Assembly: GCF_036174265.1 (NCBI RefSeq) | Contig: NZ_CP108055.1 | Location: forward strand, 1,302,001 to 1,366,000 | Origin: Streptomyces sp. NBC_00285 | GTDB lineage: Bacteria; Actinomycetota; Actinomycetes; Streptomycetales; Streptomycetaceae | Direction: 5' to 3' | Length of the DNA stretch: 64,000 nt | In this document: piece by piece, positions 40,603 through 49,794 of the stretch | Layout: every line of letters begins with the position of its first letter | Position numbering within the stretch: the stretch's first letter is position 1 | Translations under genes and position numbers: made by a program | The notes under the pieces: generated by a model | What the model was told of the DNA's origin: nothing | The model's database searches: none | The model's input: the letters and a program-made list of their open reading frames with translations, nothing else

Positions 40603-41166
40603 ATGTCCCAGCACACGCTCTCCGTCCTGGTCGAGAACACCCCCGGCATCCTGGCCCGGATCGCCGCCCTGTTCTCCCGCCGCGGCTTCAACATCGACTC
40701 GCTCGCCGTGGGCACCACCGAGCACCCGGACCTCTCCCGCGTCACGATCGTCGTCCGCGTCGACGACCAGCTCTCCCTGGAACAGGTGACCAAACAGCTC
40801 AACAAGCTCGTCAACGTTCTCAAGGTCGCCGAGCTGGAAGCCGCGGGCGCGGTCCAGCGCGAACTCGTCCTGGTGAAGGTGCGCGCCGACAACACGATTC
40901 GCTCCCAGGTGCTGGAGATCGCCGAGCTGTTCCGCGCCCGCACCGTCGACGTGGCCCCCGACGCGGTGACGCTGGAGGCCACCGGCGCCGGCGACAAGCT
41001 CGACGCGATGCTGCGGATGCTCGCCCAGTTCGGCATCAAGGAACTGGTGCAGTCGGGCGTGATCGCCATCGGCCGCGGCTCCCGCTCCCTGACGGAACGC
41101 GGCGTTCGCGAGACCCGCCCGGTAGGCATCACCTCGGCCGCGACGAGGACCGCGCAGAGCGCCTGA
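40603..41166 (+). CDS. ilvN: acetolactate synthase small regulatory subunit
   Basis: Contains the N-terminal ACT domain (HTLSVLVENTPGILARIAAL, RRGFNIDSLAVG) followed by the second regulatory domain (ELVLVKVRADNTIRSQVLEI). The ACT domain binds valine and controls the large subunit by feedback. GAGAGGAC precedes the ATG, 14 bases after ilvB. At 187 aa it is slightly longer than usual; the extra tail is GVRETRPVGITSAATRTAQ. Whether feedback sensitivity is relaxed, as might suit a biosynthetic cluster, could be judged by comparing ACT residues with a chromosomal copy. Confidence 0.95.
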   Translation: MSQHTLSVLVENTPGILARIAALFSRRGFNIDSLAVGTTEHPDLSRVTIVVRVDDQLSLEQVTKQLNKLVNVLKVAELEAAGAVQRELVLVKVRADNTIRSQVLEIAELFRARTVDVAPDAVTLEATGAGDKLDAMLRMLAQFGIKELVQSGVIAIGRGSRSLTERGVRETRPVGITSAATRTAQSA

Positions 41167-41208
41167 CTCTTGACGTAACCCAATTACCCACTGTCATAAG
41201 GAGTTTGA

Positions 41209-42213
<1,005 letters not shown>

Positions 42214-42224
42214 GACATGTCGAC

Positions 42225-42252
42225 GGGGCCGGCCCCCGAAGGAGCCGGCCCC
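42225..42252 (+). terminator. terminator after ilvC
   Basis: A perfect 9-bp stem GGGGCCGGC/GCCGGCCCC around a ten-base loop starts 12 bases after the ilvC stop. It lies inside the long open frame that reads into the next gene, which supports the later start (42346) for that permease. Confidence 0.75.
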
Positions 42253-42345
42253 GCCCGCCGTCAGGCCCCCGCAGCCCGCACCGGGCAACGAACCGGCAAC
42301 ACCCCGGCAATCAACAATCTGTTCAATGCATCTACGGTCTCGGAC

Positions 42346-43734
42346 ATGGCCCAAACCACCCCTGTGCACCCCGTGGACGACGTACCCCCCGTAAGCCAAC
42401 TCGCCGCCTTCGGTCTCCAGCACGTCCTCGCGATGTACGCCGGCGCCGTGGCCGTCCCCCTGATCGTCGGCGGCGCGATGAAACTGTCGGCCGCCGACCT
42501 GGCATACCTGATCACCGCCGACCTCCTCGTGTGCGGCATCGCCACGCTCATCCAGTGCGTCGGCTTCTGGCGCTTCGGCGTACGACTGCCGATCATGCAG
42601 GGCTGTACCTTCGCGGCCGTCTCACCGATGGTCCTGATCGGGACGACGGGCGGAGGTCTGCCCGCGATCTACGGCTCGGTGATCGTCGCGGGGCTGGCGA
42701 TCATGCTGCTCGCACCGGTCTTCGGAAAGCTGCTGCGCTTCTTCCCGCCGCTGGTCACCGGCACGGTGATCCTGATCATCGGCCTCTCACTGCTGCCGGT
42801 CGCGGGGAACTGGGTCGCCGGCGGCGTCGGCTCCGCGGACTTCGGCGCGCCGAAGAACATCGCACTGGCCGTGTTCGTGCTGGTGGTGGTGCTGGGTGTG
42901 CAGCGGTTCGCACCGGCCTTCCTGCGCCGGATCGCGGTACTGATCGGCATCGCGGTGGGCCTGGCCGTGGCGATCCCCTTCGGGTTCACGGACTTCGGCG
43001 GGGTCGGCGACGCCGACTGGGTCGGGATCAGTACGCCGTTCCACTTCGGGGCGCCCACCTTCGAGTTCTCGGCGATCGTGTCGATGCTGGTCGTGGCGCT
43101 GGTGACGATGACGGAGACCACCGGTGACCTGATCGCGGTCGGCGAGATGACGGACCGCAGGGTCGGACCGGGCTCCCTCTCGGACGGCCTGCGCGCCGAC
43201 GGCCTCTCCACCGTGCTGGGCGGCGTCTTCAACACCTTCCCCTACACGGCGTACGCGCAGAACGTCGGCCTCGTCGGTATGACCCGGGTGCGCAGCCGCT
43301 GGGTCGTCGCCACCGCCGGCGGCATCCTGGTCCTGCTGGGACTGCTCCCCAAACTGGGCGCGGTGGTCGCGGCCGTACCGGCGCCGGTGCTCGGCGGGGC
43401 GGGCCTGGTGATGTTCGGGACGGTGGCGGCGAGCGGTCTCAGGACCCTCACCCAAGTGGACTTCAAGGGCACCGACAACCTGACGGTGGTGGCCGTCTCG
43501 GTGGCCATGGGCGTGCTGCCGGTCGGTGTTCCGACGATCTACGAGAAGTTCCCCGACTGGTTCCAGACAGTGATGAACAGCGGGATCAGCGCGGGCTGTC
43601 TGACGGCGATCGTACTGAACCTCCTCTTCAACCACCTGCCGTCCAGGGCCGGTTCAGCCGCTCCCGAGGCGGCCGGCCTGGCGGGCGGCAGCGTCGAGAA
43701 GGGTGTCGAGGAGCCCCGGGAAGAGAGCGTCTAG
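42346..43734 (+). CDS. NCS2-family nucleobase (xanthine/uracil-type) permease, 462 aa
   Basis: A membrane transporter of the nucleobase:cation symporter-2 family, with about 12-14 helices. Family features are LAAFGLQHVLAMYAGAVAVP at the N-terminus, the VRLPIMQGCTFAAVSPM stretch, and the substrate-site motif MTETTGDLIAVGEM, in which the Glu contacts the base. PYTAYAQNVGLVGMT follows, as in xanthine/urate members. The ATG at 42346 is preferred because the frame upstream overlaps the ilvC terminator. The 3' end overlaps the convergent ArsR-type gene by about 80 bases. It looks like ordinary chromosome bordering the cluster rather than part of it. Confidence 0.9.
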   Translation: MAQTTPVHPVDDVPPVSQLAAFGLQHVLAMYAGAVAVPLIVGGAMKLSAADLAYLITADLLVCGIATLIQCVGFWRFGVRLPIMQGCTFAAVSPMVLIGTTGGGLPAIYGSVIVAGLAIMLLAPVFGKLLRFFPPLVTGTVILIIGLSLLPVAGNWVAGGVGSADFGAPKNIALAVFVLVVVLGVQRFAPAFLRRIAVLIGIAVGLAVAIPFGFTDFGGVGDADWVGISTPFHFGAPTFEFSAIVSMLVVALVTMTETTGDLIAVGEMTDRRVGPGSLSDGLRADGLSTVLGGVFNTFPYTAYAQNVGLVGMTRVRSRWVVATAGGILVLLGLLPKLGAVVAAVPAPVLGGAGLVMFGTVAASGLRTLTQVDFKGTDNLTVVAVSVAMGVLPVGVPTIYEKFPDWFQTVMNSGISAGCLTAIVLNLLFNHLPSRAGSAAPEAAGLAGGSVEKGVEEPREESV

Positions 43735-44007
43735 GTCGTCCCTGCGCAGGCCGTTCATCTTGGCGGTGCCCTGGTAGTTCTGCCGGAGCACTCCGCTCTC
43801 GCGCAGCACCCGGAAGTGGTGGGTGCTCGTCGACTTGGTGACGGGCAGATCGAAGTGCGAACAGGAGAGCTCGTCGCTGACGGCGGCGAGCTCTCTCACG
43901 ATCCGCAGCCGCATCGGGTCGGACAAGGCGTGCAGCACGGATTCCAGCCGGATCTCCGCACGCGCCGGATGCGGCAGATCACGGCTGCTGACGGCGGGGG
44001 TGGTCAC
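43654..44007 (-). CDS. ArsR-family winged-helix repressor, 117 aa
   Basis: A small DNA-binding regulator. HALSDPMRLRIVRELAA is the opening helix pair, and VTKSTSTHHFRVLRESGVLR is the recognition helix region typical of ArsR/SmtB proteins of the YczG/YusO-like group. The metal-binding Cys box (ELCVCD) is not present (ELSCSHFDLP), so it is unlikely to be a metal sensor. The GTG at 44007 has GGAG five bases upstream; the longer open frame would run through the operator. It is divergent from the Old Yellow Enzyme gene, and the nested dyad at 44036-44091 between them is the likely binding site, so it probably controls itself and that oxidoreductase. Confidence 0.85.
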   Translation of the reverse strand: MTTPAVSSRDLPHPARAEIRLESVLHALSDPMRLRIVRELAAVSDELSCSHFDLPVTKSTSTHHFRVLRESGVLRQNYQGTAKMNGLRRDDLDALFPGLLDTLLDAAARQAGRLGSG

Positions 44008-44035
44008 GGCGGCTCCACTTGCTCGGGGCTCACCA

Positions 44036-44091
44036 TTGTACGAGAGGTATCGTAGTTCGACACTCGACGTACTACGATGTCTGTCGTACAA
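44036..44091. promoter_or_regulatory. nested inverted-repeat operator between ArsR and OYE genes
   Basis: Two pairs of perfect 8-base arms share one dyad centre (between 44063 and 44064): outer TTGTACGA (44036-44043) with TCGTACAA (44084-44091), and inner ATCGTAGT (44049-44056) with ACTACGAT (44071-44078). The region is much more AT-rich than its surroundings and must hold both divergent promoters. Arm spacing of 13 bases between outer and inner elements suggests two repressor dimers. Confidence 0.75.
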
Positions 44092-44126
44092 GTTCCCCAT
44101 CGGTCCTGTGACGAATGGAGCCCGCC

Positions 44127-45206
44127 GTGAGCGCACTCTTCGAGCCCTTCACCCTGCGCGACGTGACGATTCCCAACCGGGTGTGGATGGCGCCGATGTG
44201 CCAGTACTCGGCCGCGCCCGAGGGACCGGACACGGGGGCGCCGAACGACTGGCACTTCACGCATCTCGCGGCACGCGCGGCCGGCGGCACGGGCCTGATC
44301 CTCGTCGAGGCCACCGCGGTCAGCCCCGAGGGCCGCATCTCCCCCCAGGACCTCGGCATCTGGAACGACACCCAGGTCGAGGCGTTCCGCCGCATCACCC
44401 GCTTCCTCGTCTCCCAGGGCACGGTCCCGGGAATCCAGCTGGCCCACGCGGGCCGCAAGGCATCGACCGACCAGCCCTGGAAGGGCGGCGCGCCGCTCAC
44501 CGCGGAGGCTCGGGGCTGGCAGCCGCTGGGTCCCAGCGCGGTGGCCTTCAACGAGGATCACCCGGTGCCGACAGAGCTGACGGATGATCAGATCGCGGAG
44601 GTCGTGGGCCAGTTCGCGGACGCGGCCCGTCGCGCCCTCGCCGCCGGGTTCGAGGTCGCCGAGATCCACGGCGCCCACGGCTATCTGATCGGCAACTTCC
44701 TCTCCCCGCACTCGAACCGCAGGACCGACGGATACGGCGGCTCCTACGAGAACCGCACCCGGTTCGCGCTGGAGGTGGTCGACGCGGTGCGCGCGGTGTG
44801 GCCCGAAGGCAAGCCCCTCTTCTTCCGTATCTCGGCCACCGACTGGTTGGAGGAGGGCGGCTGGACCCCGGACGACACCGTCCGTTTCGCCCGCGACCTC
44901 CAGGCCCACGGCGTCGACCTCCTCGACGTCTCCTCGGGCGGCAACGCCTCCGGTGTCCGCATCCCGGCCGTCCCCGGCTACCAGGTCCCCTTCGCCGCCC
45001 GCGTCAAGGCGGAGACCACTCTTCCGGTCGCCGCGGTCGGCCTCATCACGGATGTCGAACAGGCGGAGAAGATCCTGGCCAACGGCGAGGCGGACGCGGT
45101 GCTGCTGGGCCGCGAGCTGCTCCGCAACCCGTCGTGGGCCCGGCATGCGGCACGGGAACTGGGCGGGGACGTGCATGTGCCGGACCAGTACCACCGGTCG
45201 GTCTGA
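44127..45206 (+). CDS. Old Yellow Enzyme family NADH:flavin oxidoreductase (YqjM-like), 359 aa
   Basis: FMN ene-reductase of the thermophilic-like/YqjM class: FEPFTLRDVTIPNRVWMAPM, then CQYSA (the Cys that tunes the flavin), the His pair in GFEVAEIHGAHGYLIGNFLSP, RTDGYGGSYENR, and the C-terminal LLGRELLRNPSWARHAA. It reduces activated C=C bonds of enones, using NAD(P)H. GTG 44127 has GGAG six bases upstream; the ATG at 44115 is in frame but lacks a site. It is divergent from the ArsR-type repressor, implying inducible expression, perhaps by electrophilic enones or thiol-reactive compounds. It has no visible link to the peptide cluster. Confidence 0.92.
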   Translation: MSALFEPFTLRDVTIPNRVWMAPMCQYSAAPEGPDTGAPNDWHFTHLAARAAGGTGLILVEATAVSPEGRISPQDLGIWNDTQVEAFRRITRFLVSQGTVPGIQLAHAGRKASTDQPWKGGAPLTAEARGWQPLGPSAVAFNEDHPVPTELTDDQIAEVVGQFADAARRALAAGFEVAEIHGAHGYLIGNFLSPHSNRRTDGYGGSYENRTRFALEVVDAVRAVWPEGKPLFFRISATDWLEEGGWTPDDTVRFARDLQAHGVDLLDVSSGGNASGVRIPAVPGYQVPFAARVKAETTLPVAAVGLITDVEQAEKILANGEADAVLLGRELLRNPSWARHAARELGGDVHVPDQYHRSV

Positions 45207-45303
45207 GCGGCGGCGGCTTCCACCGATCGCCGTCGGCGCACGACGGTCGGCCCGAGTCCGCCTGCCGTCCCGGGCCCGGCAAGCGTGGTGCCGGCGCTCG
45301 ACT

Positions 45304-46602
45304 CTACGTGCAGGCCTTTCCGTTGAGCGTGAAGGCGCCCGGCGCCGCGCTGTTCCCGCTGTGGGTCGCCTGATAGCCGATGGAGACGCTCGCGTTGGGG
45401 GCGATCGTGCCGTTGTACGACGCGTTGGTCGCCGTCACCGCTCCGGACGCCGGGGCGTACGTGGCACCCCAGCCGTTGGTGATGACCTGGCCGGCGGGCA
45501 GGGTGAAGGCGAGTTGCCAGCTGCCGATCGTGGTCGTGCCCGTGTTGGTGAGGGTCACGGAGGCCGTCAGGCCGGTGTTCCACGCGTTGGTCGTCGCGGT
45601 CACCTTGCAGGCACCCGGCGGGGGCTGGGGTGCCGGGCCCGAGCTGTCGAGGCCGAAGAAGGTGAGGGCGCGGGCCGCCATGCCGTTCGCGTAGAGGTTG
45701 TGGCCGACGCCCTGGAGGCTGATCGCCTCGACGGGGGCCCGGTCACCGGTGGCGCCGTAGCGGGTCCGGGTCCAGCCGGCGACGGGCGAGTCGGTGGCGG
45801 CGGGCGTCTGGCCGACGCCGAGGACGTTGGTCCACTGCTTGATCTCCTCCCCGAAGTTGGGGTAGCGCAGCACGTCGTCCTCGGTGCCGTGCCACACCTG
45901 CATACGGGGCCGGGCACCGGTGTAGCCGGGGTAGGCGCCGCGGACCAGGTCGCCCCACTCCTGCGGGGTGTGGGTGATCGTGCCTCCCGAGCACGCGCTG
46001 TTCCACTCGGAACCGTCCGTCGTCGCGAAGCAGCCGAAGGAGACGCCCGAGAAGGCCGCGCCCGCCGCGAACACGTCCGGGTAGTCGCCGAGCAGGACGT
46101 TCGTCATCATCGCGCCGGAGGAGATGCCGGTGGCGTAGATCCTGCCGGTGTCGGCGGAGTAGGCGTTCACCGTCCAGTCGATCATCGACTTGATGCCGAC
46201 GGGGTCGCTGCCGCCGCCCCGTTTCAGGGCCTGGGGCGAGGACACGTCGAAGCACTTGCTGGACCGGGTGACCGAGGGGTAGATCACCACGAAGCCGTAG
46301 GTGTTGGCCAGTTGGGCCCACTCGGTGCCGTTGTACATGGCCGGGCCGGAACCGGTGCAGTAGTGCACGGCCACCACGACCGCGGGGTGCGCGGTGACGT
46401 TGTCCGGCACGTACAGGTACATCTGGAGGTTGCTGGGGTTCGTGCCGAAACCGGTCACCTCGGTGAGGGTCGCGGTGGGGACCGCCTCGGTGCGGGCCGA
46501 AGCCGCGGGCGCGGTGAGGAAGGCTGCCGCCAGTAACGACAGCAGGGCCAGCAGCACCGAACTCAGCGGTCTGCTCGTCGTGGTGCGGGGGGTGGTGGAC
46601 AC
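45304..46602 (-). CDS. secreted CE1/PHB-depolymerase-type esterase with C-terminal CBM2, 432 aa
   Basis: The first 36 residues are a Sec signal peptide (Arg/Thr-rich, then LSSVLLALLSLLAAAFLTA, cleavage near APAASA). The catalytic domain has VVVAVHYCTGSGP (oxyanion region), the nucleophile in ATGISSGAMMTN, and a likely catalytic His in LQGVGHNLYANG. This resembles acetylxylan/feruloyl esterases and PHB depolymerases of the LpqC group. A Pro linker (GPAPQPPPG) leads to a CBM2 cellulose-binding module (CKVTATTNAWNTGLTASVTL to the closing Cys, with Trp in GSWQLAFTLPAG and NGWGATY). It would de-esterify plant cell-wall polysaccharide outside the cell. It is divergent from the pectate lyase genes and may share regulatory sites with them. 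Confidence 0.9.
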   Translation of the reverse strand: MSTTPRTTTSRPLSSVLLALLSLLAAAFLTAPAASARTEAVPTATLTEVTGFGTNPSNLQMYLYVPDNVTAHPAVVVAVHYCTGSGPAMYNGTEWAQLANTYGFVVIYPSVTRSSKCFDVSSPQALKRGGGSDPVGIKSMIDWTVNAYSADTGRIYATGISSGAMMTNVLLGDYPDVFAAGAAFSGVSFGCFATTDGSEWNSACSGGTITHTPQEWGDLVRGAYPGYTGARPRMQVWHGTEDDVLRYPNFGEEIKQWTNVLGVGQTPAATDSPVAGWTRTRYGATGDRAPVEAISLQGVGHNLYANGMAARALTFFGLDSSGPAPQPPPGACKVTATTNAWNTGLTASVTLTNTGTTTIGSWQLAFTLPAGQVITNGWGATYAPASGAVTATNASYNGTIAPNASVSIGYQATHSGNSAAPGAFTLNGKACT

Positions 46603-46907
46603 GGCCTTGCCCCTTTCGTTCAGCAGGTGGATGTGGGTCTGGGTGAACAGGGTGAGCCGCCATGGGAGTTGGGGGTGGCCGCCGGTCGCCGCGGGGCGGA
46701 GGCCCTGGTGCAGGAAGCTTCGGCGTCGGGTTGGGCACTGGTCAGCGGCCCCGTCGAGGCCCAGCTGAAAATGCTGGACAGCCGCTTCGCGCGGTCACCC
46801 GCGGCGATCGGTCCGGGGGCCAGGGCCGTGCGCCCCAGCGCGAGCAGGGTGAGCACCGGGCCGCCGACGAACGTACCCACGGGTGGAGTCGCCACCGAGT
46901 CACCCCT

Positions 46908-46946
46908 CTCGGAAGTTCTCGGAAACCTCTCGGAAATCCCTCGGAA
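46908..46946 (+). promoter_or_regulatory. four helically phased CTCGGAA direct repeats
   Basis: Heptamer CTCGGAA occurs at 46908, 46918, 46929 and 46940, a spacing of 10, 11 and 11 bases, so all four face the same side of the helix. Phased heptamers are the binding pattern of SARP-type and some other activators. No gene assignment is certain; the esterase start is about 300 bases leftward and the PL1 start about 300 rightward. Confidence 0.4.
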
Positions 46947-46988
46947 GGGAAGCGTCCGCCGAGCATCGTGGCATGCACATGGCCGCCA

Positions 46989-47002
46989 TGGAAGCGCTCC
47001 CA
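46989..47002. promoter_or_regulatory. CebR-like operator
   Basis: TGGAAGCGCTCCCA differs at one base from the 14-bp palindrome TGGGAGCGCTCCCA bound by the cello-oligosaccharide repressor CebR of streptomycetes. The setting, between secreted plant cell-wall enzymes, fits control by cellobiose. Confidence 0.55.
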
Positions 47003-47082
47003 CACGTCGAAAGAATTCGCTCACGTCCGCCACTCACCCGTCGCGGGGGTGGCCGAATGTCTTCTGCGCAAAGCGTTGACTA

Positions 47083-47093
47083 GAAAGCGCTTG
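47083..47093. promoter_or_regulatory. LacI-family-like operator
   Basis: GAAAGCGCTTG contains the AAGCGCTT core with flanking bases close to the GAAAGCGCTTTC palindrome common for LacI-type sugar repressors. It lies about 155 bases before the PL1 gene, near its expected promoter. Confidence 0.4.
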
Positions 47094-47246
47094 CCCCCTA
47101 CGTTCCGTTCAGTGATGTGACCAGTCCGTGGCGCACGGGCTGGACATCACCGCTCTGCACTGCACATGGCGTTCAACATGACGAACATTCTTCACGTACA
47201 TGTCCGACCACGCATCATGCAGGCACCACGAAGGGAACGCACCCGC

Positions 47247-48224
47247 ATGCGTACTCACCCCCCACGTACACACGCGCAAAGATCCGCCCTGGCCGTCGGT
47301 GCGGCCGCGCTCGCGACGGCTGCGGCACTGGTCGTCCCGCAGCCGGCCGGGGCCGCCGAGACCTCCCCCATCGGTTTCGGCGCCGGAACCACCGGCGGCG
47401 GCAGCGCTTCCGCGGTCACCGTCTCCACGCTGAGTGCCTTCAAGACCGCCGTCACCGGCAGCACGGCGAAGGTCGTCAAGGTCAGCGGCCTGATCACCCT
47501 GAGCGGCTCGGTCGACGTCGGCTCCAACACCACGGTGCTGGGCGTGGGTTCCTCGTCCGGGTTCACCGGCGGCGGGCTGCGGCTGAAGAAGGTCACGAAT
47601 GTCGTCGTCCGCAACCTGAACATCAGCAAGCCGCTCGCACCCGCCGACGGCATCGAGGTGCAGGCCTCGACGAAGGTGTGGATCGACCACAACTCCTTCT
47701 CGGCGGACCGCGATCACGACAAGGACTACTACGACGGCCTGTTGGACATCAACCACGCCTCGGACAACGTGACGGTGTCCTGGAACACCTTCAAGGACCA
47801 CTTCAAGGGCTCGCTCGTCGGCCACAGCGACAACAACGCGAGCCAGGACACCGGCCATCTGAAGGTGACCTACCACCACAACTGGTTCAACAACGTCAAC
47901 TCGCGCATCCCCAGTCTGCGCTTCGGCACCGGGCACTTCTACGACAACTACGTCGTCGGGGCCGAGACAGCCGTCCACTCGCGCATGGGCGCCCAGATGC
48001 TCGTGGAGAACAACGTCTTCCGGAGCACCGGAGTCGCTGTCACCACGAACCGGAACAGTGACGTCGACGGTTACGCCAACCTGCGCGGCAACGATCTCGG
48101 CGGAGCCGCCACCGAGATCTCGCGGGTCGGCACCTTCACCACTGCCCCGTACGGCTACACCGCCGAGCCCGCCTCCTCCGTCGTCGCCTCGGTGACGGGC
48201 GGCGCGGGCACCGGAAAGCTCTGA
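47247..48224 (+). CDS. secreted pectate lyase, PL1 family, 325 aa
   Basis: Cleaves polygalacturonate by Ca-dependent beta-elimination outside the cell. The signal peptide is RSALAVGAAALATAAALVVP followed by AGA. The parallel beta-helix core shows VWIDHNSFS and YYDGLLDINHASDNVTVSWN, which hold the Ca-binding Asp residues, and NSRIPSLRFGTGHFYDN, which holds the catalytic Arg of PL1. The GAAGGGA ribosome binding site favours ATG 47247; earlier ATGs at 47166 and 47217 would add a charged extension before the signal. The PL3 lyase gene follows by about 50 bases, so the two are probably co-transcribed. Confidence 0.93.
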   Translation: MRTHPPRTHAQRSALAVGAAALATAAALVVPQPAGAAETSPIGFGAGTTGGGSASAVTVSTLSAFKTAVTGSTAKVVKVSGLITLSGSVDVGSNTTVLGVGSSSGFTGGGLRLKKVTNVVVRNLNISKPLAPADGIEVQASTKVWIDHNSFSADRDHDKDYYDGLLDINHASDNVTVSWNTFKDHFKGSLVGHSDNNASQDTGHLKVTYHHNWFNNVNSRIPSLRFGTGHFYDNYVVGAETAVHSRMGAQMLVENNVFRSTGVAVTTNRNSDVDGYANLRGNDLGGAATEISRVGTFTTAPYGYTAEPASSVVASVTGGAGTGKL

Positions 48225-48271
48225 CCTCCCCCCACCCGTCCACCCCCCGACACGGAAGAAGGATTCGGGAC

Positions 48272-49075
48272 ATGACTTCTCCGGCACGTCCACACGCGCG
48301 TACACGCGCACTGACCGGCGCCGCGGCCGCACTCGGCCTCTCGGTTGGCATGATCATGACTCTCAATGCGCCGACGGCCACCGCCGCCACCTGGCCCACC
48401 GCCAACGGCAGCCAGGCGGTCTCCTCGACCATCAACCTGTCCGGCACCAAGGACTACGGGATGAAGCGCCTGTACGGCACGGGCGACCTGGGCACGGACA
48501 ACCAGGACGAGGACCAGGGGCCGATCCTGAACCTCGCCGCGGGCACCGTCCTGAAGAACGTCATCATCGGCTCCCCCGCCGCCGACGGCATCCACTGCGC
48601 GGGCAGTTGCACCCTGCAGAACGTGTGGTGGGAGGACGTCGGCGAGGACGCGGCGACCTTCCGCGGCTCCTCGTCGTCCAACGTGTACACCGTCTCCGGC
48701 GGTGGCGCGAAGTCGGCGAGCGACAAGGTGTTCCAGTTCAACGGCGCCGGGACGCTCAACGTCTCCAACTTCGCGGTACAGGGCTTCGGCACCTTCGTGC
48801 GCTCCTGCGGCAACTGCTCGACGCAGTACAAGCGGACGATCAACCTCAACACCATCGAGGCGACCTACTCGGGGAACAAGCTCGTCGGCATCAACACCAA
48901 CTACGGCGACAGCGCGACCCTGAAGAAGATCACGATCGTCGGCGACTCCGGTAAGAAGATCGTCCCCTGCCAGAAGTACATCGGGAACAACTCGGGCAAG
49001 GAGCCGACCACGAACGGCTCGGGACCCGACAGTACTTACTGCAAGTTCGCGACCGGCGACATCACGTACAAGTAA
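48272..49075 (+). CDS. secreted pectate lyase, PL3 family, 267 aa
   Basis: Small beta-helical pectate lyase. After a signal peptide (residues 1-38, ending TATA) the chain has the PL3 pattern: EDQGPILNLAAGTVLKNVII, GIHCAGSCTLQNVWWEDVGE and DAATFRG, then paired Cys in VRSCGNCSTQYKRTI and a final Cys near the C-terminus, probably disulfides. GAAGAAGGA precedes the ATG. It complements the PL1 enzyme upstream in pectin breakdown. A terminator lies about 100 bases after its stop. Confidence 0.93.
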   Translation: MTSPARPHARTRALTGAAAALGLSVGMIMTLNAPTATAATWPTANGSQAVSSTINLSGTKDYGMKRLYGTGDLGTDNQDEDQGPILNLAAGTVLKNVIIGSPAADGIHCAGSCTLQNVWWEDVGEDAATFRGSSSSNVYTVSGGGAKSASDKVFQFNGAGTLNVSNFAVQGFGTFVRSCGNCSTQYKRTINLNTIEATYSGNKLVGINTNYGDSATLKKITIVGDSGKKIVPCQKYIGNNSGKEPTTNGSGPDSTYCKFATGDITYK

Positions 49076-49179
49076 CCCCTTCGCAGGTGAAGGCGAGCAA
49101 TGAGCCGAGCCACAGAGAGCAACTCGCCCTCTGACTTGCAAAAACCATTGCTGAGTCGCTGAATTGCGGAGCAGCGCAG

Positions 49180-49211
49180 AGGGCCACCATCCCTATGTGG
49201 ATGGTGGCCCT
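49180..49211 (+). terminator. terminator after the pectate lyase pair
   Basis: A perfect 13-bp stem AGGGCCACCATCC/GGATGGTGGCCCT closes a six-base loop and is followed by TTG. It marks the end of the ordinary segment before the accessory region. Confidence 0.8.
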
Positions 49212-49250
49212 TGTCGATCCAGGGGGTTCTCAGGGGGTTTCAGCGGGAGT

Positions 49251-49685
49251 TCACGAAACTCCCGCTCGGGGCACCACCAGGAATCGTGCGCGAATCTGGA
49301 AGGGCCTCAGTTCGGAGGGGAACTGATCGCTCAGGTTCTCGGCCTGGGTGACGGCCAGTCCACTGCTCTCACAGTACTCCTCGACCCACGCGAGGGCAGA
49401 GGCCAACGCACGGTCCGGTTCGCTGCTCACCTCGGTGCGGATCTCCCCCAAAAGCACGCCTCCGAGTTCGAGCTGGACGCCGACCGCCCACGCATCGCCA
49501 TACCGGGCGCCGGAGACCAGCAGCTCCGTGGACTTCTGCGCACTGTCGGCAGGAAGGTCCAGCTTCGTGAACGTGCTGAAGCCCAGCGGCTCCACGGCAC
49601 GCAGGTCCGCTCCCGTTCTATCCGGGGCGCCGCCATCGAGCCAGGCGTCCACCGCGGTACGCCCCCGCTGGCCGATGTCCGGCAT
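49251..49685 (-). CDS. hypothetical protein, 144 aa
   Basis: Not recognised. Several stretches look like a folded soluble protein (STFTKLDLPADSAQKSTELL, DAWAVGVQLELGGVLLGEIR, RALASALAWVEEYCESSGLA), and the opposite-strand frame looks worse. The ATG at 49685 has no clear ribosome binding site, and the frame stays open upstream (FRHFQYPTSPLDF) without an earlier good start, so the 5' end may have been lost. It is the first gene after the pectate lyase terminator, where decayed genes begin. No signal peptide. Confidence 0.5.
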   Translation of the reverse strand: MPDIGQRGRTAVDAWLDGGAPDRTGADLRAVEPLGFSTFTKLDLPADSAQKSTELLVSGARYGDAWAVGVQLELGGVLLGEIRTEVSSEPDRALASALAWVEEYCESSGLAVTQAENLSDQFPSELRPFQIRARFLVVPRAGVS

Positions 49686-49794
49686 GAAGTCTAATGGTGA
49701 CGTCGGGTATTGGAAGTGTCGGAATGCCTCTGGGGCGAGGGTCTTCTGAGGCGGATCGAGGCCGCTGGCGGGCGAGTCGTGGTAGGCAGGGTTG

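Larger units (their letters stand above)
46603..47246. other. intergenic regulatory region between esterase and pectate lyase genes
   Basis: No convincing gene is present; the open frames here have no ribosome binding sites and differ between strands. The right half contains phased CTCGGAA repeats, a CebR-like palindrome and a LacI-type half-palindrome, listed separately. Bases after about 47040 become AT-richer, as expected of a promoter for the pectate lyase gene. Confidence 0.6.

Noticed and set aside
42217..42345. N-terminal extension of the NCS2 permease
   Set aside because: The extra 43 residues overlap the ilvC terminator and are Pro/Ala-rich rather than membrane sequence; ATG 42346 fits the family start.
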